DNA of 41,071 nt from Flavobacteriales bacterium. GTDB lineage: Bacteria > Bacteroidota > Bacteroidia > Flavobacteriales_D > Crocinitomicaceae. Below are positions 36,091 to 41,071 of this stretch, piece after piece (position 1 is the first letter of the stretch; each line of letters opens with the position of its first letter). Location of the stretch: assembly GCA_009885545.1 (NCBI GenBank), contig VFKM01000148.1:1-41071 (forward strand). The letters run 5' to 3'. The notes under the pieces were generated by a model, which was not told the origin of the DNA, searched no databases, and saw nothing but the letters and a program-made list of their open reading frames with translations. Made by a program: the position numbers and the translations under genes.

Positions 36091-36543
36091 ATGGAAGCAC
36101 TAATTAAAACAAATAAAGGAACAATGAAGGTTTCTTTATATACAGAAGATGCACCGATTGCGGCGGCTAACTTTGCTAAATTAGCAAAACAAGGATTTTA
36201 CAACGGGTTGAAATGGCACCGTGTAATTCCAAATTTTGTGATTCAAGGTGGTTGCCCTAACTCACGTGATGGTGAAAAAGGAATGGCTGGAACTGGCGGG
36301 CCAGGTTACAAAATTGATTGTGAATTGAAAGGTGGAAATCAATACCATGACCGTGGTGTTCTTTCAATGGCGCATTCAGGAAGAAATACTGGTGGATCTC
36401 AATTTTTCGTATGTCATTCAAGAGAAAACACAGCTCATTTAGATGGAAACCATACGTGTTTCGGTAAAGTGATTGAAGGAGTAGATTTTGTTGATGATAT
36501 TCGTGAAGGAGACGCTATCGAATCAATTGAAATAATAGATTAA
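36091..36543 (+). CDS. Cyclophilin-type peptidyl-prolyl cis-trans isomerase
   Basis: Catalyses cis-trans isomerisation of Xaa-Pro bonds. The 150-residue protein is a minimal single-domain cyclophilin with no signal peptide, so it is cytoplasmic. Active-site signatures are KWHRVIPNFVIQGG (catalytic Arg in the FHR-type motif, here WHR), GVLSMAHSGRNTGGSQFFV (Gln and Phe of the pocket) and LDGNHTCFGKVIEGVDFVD. It is a monocistronic gene between a -7 element and a strong terminator. Confidence 0.96.
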   Translation: MEALIKTNKGTMKVSLYTEDAPIAAANFAKLAKQGFYNGLKWHRVIPNFVIQGGCPNSRDGEKGMAGTGGPGYKIDCELKGGNQYHDRGVLSMAHSGRNTGGSQFFVCHSRENTAHLDGNHTCFGKVIEGVDFVDDIREGDAIESIEIID

Positions 36544-36546
36544 TTT

Positions 36547-36585
36547 AAATCCCGCCCCTCGACAAGTTCTGGGAGCGGGATTTTT
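36547..36585 (+). terminator. Rho-independent terminator after the cyclophilin gene
   Basis: A perfect 9-bp stem AAATCCCGC/GCGGGATTT (36547-36555 with 36575-36583) is extended by CCC/GGG across a bulged A and followed by TTTTT. It lies in the short gap before the convergent lipoprotein gene and may work for both. Confidence 0.9.
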
Positions 36586-36589
36586 AAAT

Positions 36590-36895
36590 TTATTTTGAAT
36601 TTTTTACATATGTATCATGTAAAGCTTTCATGTCTGGACACTTTTCTTCCAAAGATTTTCCCATTTGAGCGTCAAACGGATCAACTTCTCCTACAACATC
36701 TAAAGCACATAATGAAAAATCTAAATCTTTCATATCGATTTTAAAACTTGATGTGTCAGCATCACTCTCAGCAATCTTTTTGCTCATGCAATCACAAATG
36801 GTTTGAGCTGATTTATCAAACTCTTCTTTTCCTGGACCACCGCAAGATGCGACAATAAGTGCAACTGCAGCCAATCCTAACATTTTTCTTTTCAT
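36590..36895 (-). CDS. Small cysteine-containing lipoprotein (101 aa)
   Basis: The protein opens with a clear lipoprotein signal (KRKMLGLAAVALIVASCGG; lipobox VASC), so the mature form is about 84 residues anchored at the membrane. After the anchor Cys there are four more cysteines: CDCMSKK, FSLCALDV and EEKCPDMK. These could form two disulfides in the periplasm (inference). I recognise no family beyond a general similarity to small Bacteroidota lipoproteins with a CxCM motif. Convergent with the cyclophilin gene. Confidence 0.8.
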   Translation of the reverse strand: MKRKMLGLAAVALIVASCGGPGKEEFDKSAQTICDCMSKKIAESDADTSSFKIDMKDLDFSLCALDVVGEVDPFDAQMGKSLEEKCPDMKALHDTYVKNSK

Positions 36896-37031
36896 ATTGT
36901 AAATTTAATATAGGTTACCTAAAAATAAAGAAAAATCTTTAAATGAACATTAGAATTGTGCTTTATTTTTCATCAAAATATTTAGTTTTTAACAATGTGA
37001 TATTTTACGTGGAAAAATGATTCCTATACAT

Positions 37032-37039
37032 TAACTTTG
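37032..37039 (+). promoter_or_regulatory. Candidate -7 element immediately before dnaX
   Basis: TAACTTTG matches TAnnTTTG exactly. With the final G at -7, transcription would start at about 37046, the A of the dnaX ATG, giving a leaderless message. No good -33 TTG was seen. Confidence 0.4.
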
Positions 37040-37045
37040 TTTTTT

Positions 37046-38161
37046 ATGAGTGATTTTGTTGTTTCAGCTAGAAAATATAGACCTCAAACCTTTGATACGG
37101 TTGTGGGACAAAAATCTATTACTTCTACTTTAAAAAATGCTATTAAAACAGGTCATTTAGCACAATCATTTCTTTTTTGTGGTTCAAGAGGTGTTGGTAA
37201 AACAACTACAGCTAGAATTCTAGCAAAAACTATCAACTGTTTTAACAGATCTGAATCAATTGAAGCATGCGACCAATGTGATTCTTGCCTTTCATTTAAC
37301 GAAGGTGCTTCACTTAATGTTTATGAATTAGATGCCGCTTCGAATAATGGAATTGAGGATATTAGAAATCTAATTGACCAAGTTCGTATCGCTCCACAAT
37401 TGGGAGAATATAAAATCTATATAATTGATGAGGTTCACATGCTTTCAAATGCTGCTTTCAATGGTTTTTTAAAAACACTTGAAGAGCCACCAAAACATGC
37501 GATTTTCATTCTTGCCACGACTGAAAAACACAAAATAATTCCTACCATACTTTCTCGTTGTCAAATTTTTGATTTTAGTAGAATCAAAGTAAAGGATATT
37601 GCTGATCATTTAGCATATATTGCCTCTCAAGAAGCAATAACAGCAGATGCAGAATCATTACATTTAATTGCGCAAAAAGCCGAAGGAGCATTGCGTGATG
37701 CTTTATCAATTTTTGATCAAATTGTAACGTTCACTGGAAGTAATTTAACCTATAAGAGTGTTATTGAAAACCTTAACATTCTGGATTACGATTATTATTT
37801 CAGAATAGTTGAAAGTGCACAAAAAGAAGATATTCCGTCATCCTTATTGCTTCTAAACGATATATACGAGAAAGGTTTTGATGGTCACAATTTCATAGTT
37901 GGTTTGGCTGATCATTACAGAAATTTATTGGTTTGCAAAGATATTCGAACAGCACCATTATTGGAAGTTGGTGAAGCAATTGAGCAACGTTATATCGACC
38001 AATCGAAAGAAGTTGATGGTAATTTAATATTACGAGCATTGGCAGTTTTGAGCAAGTCAGATGTCGAATATAAATCATCCAAAAACCAACGCTTACTGGT
38101 TGAAATGGCTTTAATGCAATTGTGTTCTTTAGTACAAGAGCAAGAAAAAAAAAATGCCTGA
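37046..38161 (+). CDS. dnaX: DNA polymerase III subunit gamma/tau, zero-frame (gamma-like) product
   Basis: DnaX is the ATPase of the clamp loader. The track begins at TTG 37037, but the conserved N-terminus SDFVVSARKYRPQTFDTVVGQ begins at ATG 37046, giving 371 residues in the zero frame. Walker A is CGSRGVGKTTTARIL; the zinc finger is formed by an early Cys and CDQCDSC; Walker B is IIDEVHMLS; sensor 1 and the SRC arginine finger are in ATTEKHKIIPTILSRCQIF. The AAA+ lid and collar domains run to about residue 365. The frame then reads through a run of ten A and stops at TGA 38159-38161. The rest of the protein lies in the -1 frame (next entry); -1 slippage would give a 575-residue tau. Confidence 0.9.
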   Translation: MSDFVVSARKYRPQTFDTVVGQKSITSTLKNAIKTGHLAQSFLFCGSRGVGKTTTARILAKTINCFNRSESIEACDQCDSCLSFNEGASLNVYELDAASNNGIEDIRNLIDQVRIAPQLGEYKIYIIDEVHMLSNAAFNGFLKTLEEPPKHAIFILATTEKHKIIPTILSRCQIFDFSRIKVKDIADHLAYIASQEAITADAESLHLIAQKAEGALRDALSIFDQIVTFTGSNLTYKSVIENLNILDYDYYFRIVESAQKEDIPSSLLLLNDIYEKGFDGHNFIVGLADHYRNLLVCKDIRTAPLLEVGEAIEQRYIDQSKEVDGNLILRALAVLSKSDVEYKSSKNQRLLVEMALMQLCSLVQEQEKKNA

Positions 38162-38173
38162 CGGATCCCGTTG
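38145..38173 (+). other. dnaX: dnaX slippery site: A10 run plus downstream stem-loop (or homopolymer error)
   Basis: Ten consecutive A (38145-38154) precede the zero-frame stop TGA at 38159-38161. Immediately after lies a compact hairpin TGACGG-ATC-CCGTTG (38159-38173; four Watson-Crick and two G-U pairs, 3-nt loop). A -1 shift in the A run enters the tau C-terminal frame. E. coli dnaX uses A AAA AAG with a downstream hairpin, and Thermus thermophilus dnaX uses a poly-A run with transcriptional slippage. The alternative is a one-base sequencing error in the A run. Confidence 0.65.
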
Positions 38174-38772
38174 ATTTAATTCCTTTTCCAAATCAAAACT
38201 TAAGAGACAAGGTGTCGTCTGTTCCAAAACCGATTGCTCCACCTGTCCGACAAGTACCAATAATTGCGGAACCAGAAAAAAAACTTACAACAATATCATC
38301 GGCTGAAATTAAAACCACTTCTCTTTCTATTAAAAAGATGATGGAAAAGAAAGAAGATGAAAAGTCTGGTATTAATCAATTACAAGAAAACCTTCCAAGA
38401 AATCCTTTCACGTTCGATCAAGTTAAAAGACATTGGAGATCTTTTGCTTTTGAAATGAAAGAACGAGGTTTAGAAACTTTCTACAACGCAATGGTAAAGC
38501 GTGAACCGATCCAAAAAGAAGAAACACATTTTGTAATGAATGTTGATAATCAAACGCAAGTGGATATGATTACGCCGCACTTATTGGAATTAGTAGGATA
38601 CTTTAGAAAAGAATTAAAAAATTATTCAATTGACATTAGTTTCGAGCTCAATGACAACCCTGAACACGAAGTGAAATTTTTATCAGGCAAGGATAAATTT
38701 GCTGCTATGGCTAGAAAAAATCCAAGCATGAATATCTTGAAAAACACGTTTAATTTGGATATTGAGTTTTAA
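38146..38772 (+). CDS. dnaX: DnaX tau-specific C-terminal region, reached by -1 frameshift from dnaX
   Basis: This stretch is in the -1 frame relative to the upstream dnaX part; the open frame extends back to a GTG at 38122, but a separate protein starting there is unlikely. It has a low-complexity Pro/Lys linker (PIAPPVRQVPIIAEPEKK), a helical segment (TTSLSIKKMMEKKEDEKSG) and a folded C-terminal domain starting at NPFTFDQVKRHWRSFAFEM and ending KNPSMNILKNTFNLDIEF. That ending is the typical Bacteroidota DnaX C-terminus (NPxxxxLxxxFxLDxxF), so it belongs to the same gene. The tau C-terminus binds the polymerase alpha subunit and DnaB helicase in well-studied bacteria. Confidence 0.85.
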   Translation, partial: KKKCLTDPVDLIPFPNQNLRDKVSSVPKPIAPPVRQVPIIAEPEKKLTTISSAEIKTTSLSIKKMMEKKEDEKSGINQLQENLPRNPFTFDQVKRHWRSFAFEMKERGLETFYNAMVKREPIQKEETHFVMNVDNQTQVDMITPHLLELVGYFRKELKNYSIDISFELNDNPEHEVKFLSGKDKFAAMARKNPSMNILKNTFNLDIEF

Positions 38773-38850
38773 AGAGTGAGGAGTTTATAATTGAAAGTTG
38801 ATAGTTGATTGAAATTAGATGGACAAACAAAAATAGATTTCATTTTTTTG

Positions 38851-38912
38851 ACCACAAAGACACAAAGAGCGCAAAGAATTTAGCCGTTATGTGAACTATG
38901 TTTCTATGTGGT
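38851..38912. repeat. REP-like imperfect inverted repeat (ACCACAAAGACACAAAG type)
   Basis: The 179-bp gap between dnaX and the HHH gene contains ACCACAAAGACACAAAG (38851-38867) and its imperfect reverse complement CTATGTTTCTATGTGGT (38896-38912), 14 of 17 positions matching. The arms flank AGCGCAAAGAATTT. This resembles the ACCACAAAGRCACAAAG extragenic repeats I recall from many environmental bacterial genomes. It could form a hairpin or be the remains of a REP/MITE-type element. The rest of the gap holds an AT-rich stretch with GTTGATAGTTGATTG and no gene. Confidence 0.6.
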
Positions 38913-38951
38913 TTCAATAAACTAAGAATGTTCATTTTTTTCTCTTTCTCT

Positions 38952-41027
38952 TCAAAACTGCACTCTCAACTGCACGGTAATATCAGTTTTTTTCGAACCT
39001 GTAATTTCCTCTGCACCTGAGCCGATTGAAGAACGGTTGTTATAAATAGAAACACCGTAACGCACCCATAAATCACAATGACGTAAGAAGGAATAACGAA
39101 TCATTGCGTATGCCCTACTTCCTTGATAATAATAAGAAGGAACAGCAAATACATAAAGAGCATTATTTTCGTAGGAATAAATTCGCGTATCATAACTATC
39201 TGTATCAAATAGTACATATCTCAATGCAAGATCAAAAGGTAATTTCTTTGGTTTAAACAATATGTCCTGACTGATGATTAATCCCTGTTCAGGCATATTG
39301 CTTTTTCGATTGATTGTAACGTATTCAATTCTACTTTTGATGGTAAAAAACTCACTTACGGCATAAGAAATATTCAAACGGTAATTGCGTTGAACAACAT
39401 CTTCAATTGCTGTAACAGTTCCATCAGAATCACGGCTATTTTTTTGTCTCAATTGCTCACGGTATCGTCCATATATTTCCAATTGCTTATTAGGTTTATA
39501 TGAAGGTTGAATCATAAATTCATGTCCAGTAGATGGTGCGTCAACTTGGTATTTCATCCAAGGAAATTTGAATAAATCAACATAACTGTTGACGGTCCAA
39601 GCTGAAGATAATTTCAATTTTAATCCAGCATAAATTCCACTTTCATTTTGGGTATTACTTCCTTCTGAGAACCCTGTATTATACAATGTTTGATATCCTC
39701 TTTGGTAATTTCGGTATAGGATGCTAAATGATGCTCTCGAGTCTAAAGAAAATAAAACACCGTGTAAATTTGCCCATGAACCATTGTAGGAAGAGCGAGA
39801 TGTTTCACCGAAGAAATTAAAATTCTTGATTACCCAGCTGTAATCTGCACTCAAGGAAAACATGTTTTTACCTCTAAAATCAAATTGATTGTATGGCTGA
39901 ATTGACTTGCTATAATCTTTATCATAACCTTGAAAAATTCCAGCGACACCAAATTGAAAGTTTCTGTTTCTATAGCGTAAATTAGATCCAAGGATTTTTT
40001 CTGTCAATGCATTTTTCTTTGCAATTTCAGAATTCGTTCGATGTAATCCTGTTAAATTAATGCTTGTAACAAATTCCAAATCATCAAATAAAGAATCAGA
40101 TAATAAGGACGCATCTACTTTTTTCACCGAGGCAAAAGATGTCAAAGAAAAAGCCTTGTATCCAATATCAATAGCAGCTCCACGCATAAATCGTGTTTCA
40201 TCAACCGAAGTATAAGGTTTCAGTGGATTAGCAGTTTTTTTAATATTTGTGACATCCGCCGTTTTACCAAAAGCATATCCCGACCATAAATTCAATCCTT
40301 GACCAATTTGAATTTGATAATCACCAAGTGCAACAGCTCTAATGTATTTTCCTCCTTTGAAAAAGGCATGAACAGAGTAAAAATCGAATCCATTTTTTTG
40401 TGCACCTTTAAAAAATTGCTCGCCAGCGTCCTTATCACCAGTGATCCCGATACTTATATTGGTTCGATAACTATAGCGCAAACGAGTGTAATAATGGTCT
40501 GAATTCCCATAATAATAAGAGTTACTGTTTTGCTGAATTGAATCAGGAACATTGGCATAACCACTTTTTGCTTCTGGAGTTGTTTGATAACGCAAGAATG
40601 CTTCATAATTCCCTTGATTCAATGCTTCTTTCCAAGAAACATGAAGGTTATCTAATTTATCATCCACTCGGATAAAAGGTAAAATCAATTGAATTGTTTG
40701 TAAATCCCAATATTCAAGACTTTGAAGCTCATAAACAGAAATTAATTTTCCGAACAATTTTATATGCAACAATAAATCATTGATTTGGACTGACGACAAT
40801 AAATTTAATTCTTCTAATTCTTCTGCCGCTGCGCCATTTAAGTTTAAAGGATGATCAAAATAATAATTCAACTGTTCAACAACATTGGTTAAATCGATTT
40901 CTTCAGTTTCTAATTGCTCTGCGATGAATTCTATTCGTTGTTGAATGATTTCACTCTTCTCTTGTGAAAATCCTTGAAAGCTTATAAATAAGCAACTTAA
41001 TATGATGATATGTCGAAAACGGATCAA
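38952..41027 (-). CDS. Helix-hairpin-helix domain outer-membrane beta-barrel protein
   Basis: The 691-residue protein appears to start at TTG 41027: a TAA lies two codons upstream in frame and no ATG follows before the signal peptide (IRFRHIIILSCLFISFQGFSQ). After an acidic segment comes a helix-hairpin-helix-like region (about 45-110: LNLNGAAAEELEELNLLSSVQ and YELQSLEYWDLQTIQLILP). From about residue 160 to the end there are alternating strand patterns typical of a beta-barrel (YYTRLRYSYRTNISIGITGD, FQFGVAGIFQG), ending SKKTDITVQLRVQF with the terminal Phe of outer-membrane proteins. HHH domains in this exported context are usually protein- rather than DNA-binding by inference; the function is unknown. 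It is 3 bp from the preceding gene fragment. Confidence 0.85.
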   Translation of the reverse strand: MIRFRHIIILSCLFISFQGFSQEKSEIIQQRIEFIAEQLETEEIDLTNVVEQLNYYFDHPLNLNGAAAEELEELNLLSSVQINDLLLHIKLFGKLISVYELQSLEYWDLQTIQLILPFIRVDDKLDNLHVSWKEALNQGNYEAFLRYQTTPEAKSGYANVPDSIQQNSNSYYYGNSDHYYTRLRYSYRTNISIGITGDKDAGEQFFKGAQKNGFDFYSVHAFFKGGKYIRAVALGDYQIQIGQGLNLWSGYAFGKTADVTNIKKTANPLKPYTSVDETRFMRGAAIDIGYKAFSLTSFASVKKVDASLLSDSLFDDLEFVTSINLTGLHRTNSEIAKKNALTEKILGSNLRYRNRNFQFGVAGIFQGYDKDYSKSIQPYNQFDFRGKNMFSLSADYSWVIKNFNFFGETSRSSYNGSWANLHGVLFSLDSRASFSILYRNYQRGYQTLYNTGFSEGSNTQNESGIYAGLKLKLSSAWTVNSYVDLFKFPWMKYQVDAPSTGHEFMIQPSYKPNKQLEIYGRYREQLRQKNSRDSDGTVTAIEDVVQRNYRLNISYAVSEFFTIKSRIEYVTINRKSNMPEQGLIISQDILFKPKKLPFDLALRYVLFDTDSYDTRIYSYENNALYVFAVPSYYYQGSRAYAMIRYSFLRHCDLWVRYGVSIYNNRSSIGSGAEEITGSKKTDITVQLRVQF

Positions 41028-41030
41028 ATT

Positions 41031-41071
41031 TTATTTCCCTTGATACGTCAATGAAAAATGAGGTGACCAAC
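41031..41071 (-). CDS. C-terminal end of an upstream minus-strand gene (cut by window edge)
   Basis: In one minus-strand frame the last 41 bases read WSPHFSLTYQGK followed by TAA at 41031-41033. The alternating pattern is compatible with a final beta-strand. It ends 3 bp before the TTG of the HHH/barrel gene, which would explain that gene's unusual start through coupled translation. Only 12 codons are visible, so the assignment is tentative. Confidence 0.35.
   Translation of the reverse strand, partial: WSPHFSLTYQGK

Noticed and set aside
38122-38772. An independent 216-aa protein after dnaX
   Set aside because: Its C-terminus is the typical DnaX end and its frame meets dnaX at the A10 run, so it is the tau part rather than a separate gene.

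Overview
The window looks like a chromosomal segment from an AT-rich member of the Bacteroidota, most likely order Flavobacteriales and perhaps a Fluviicola/Crocinitomicaceae-type organism (the genus is inference). The grounds are a type IX secretion (T9SS) type B cargo next to a PorP/SprF protein, a BT_3928-type DoxX protein, DUF1599, DUF5522 and DUF6340 proteins, BshC, TonB-receptor architecture, the lack of purine-rich Shine-Dalgarno sequences, and several TAnnTTTG (-7) promoter motifs. Coding density is very high. I saw no tRNA, rRNA, CRISPR array, transposase or phage gene, and no gene-free stretch over 300 bases.

Region 1 (1-18088, minus strand) reads as one long, tightly packed operon. 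In transcription order it is DUF1599, DoxX/BT_3928-like, tpiA, prmA, a 1540-aa exported protein, plsY, a 2931-aa exported protein and clpS (cut by the window edge). Junctions are ATGA or TAATG overlaps or short gaps. The 2931-aa protein is the most striking object here. It has a signal peptide, TPRs, a PD40-type propeller region, a very long helical region containing about ten tandem ~102-residue repeats, and two SPOR-like segments near the C-terminus. The 1540-aa exported protein is unrecognised. As I recall, prmA and clpS are often adjacent in flavobacteria, so these two large genes plus plsY may be an insertion into an old gene order.

Region 2 (18056-21245, plus) holds folP, divergent from DUF1599, then a PKD-rich T9SS cargo and its PorP/SprF partner, closed by a clear hairpin terminator. 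Region 3 (21218-28391) is a mosaic of short units: an ACC-deaminase/D-cysteine-desulfhydrase-like enzyme, a DUF5522 mini-protein, a PlsC-like acyltransferase, an orphan anchored protein, a cystathionine beta-synthase translationally coupled to a BtuF-like metal/cobalamin-binding protein, a DUF6340 lipoprotein and a TerC-family membrane protein.

Region 4 (28468-38912) carries uvrB, then a minus-strand unit bshC, TonB receptor, VWA protein. A cyclophilin, a small lipoprotein and dnaX follow. The dnaX reading frame breaks at a run of ten A residues with a stop codon and a small hairpin immediately after, the classic layout for gamma/tau production by slippage; a homopolymer error is the alternative. 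Region 5 (38773-41071) has a REP-like inverted repeat, a helix-hairpin-helix/beta-barrel outer-membrane protein that appears to start with TTG, and the last codons of an upstream gene.
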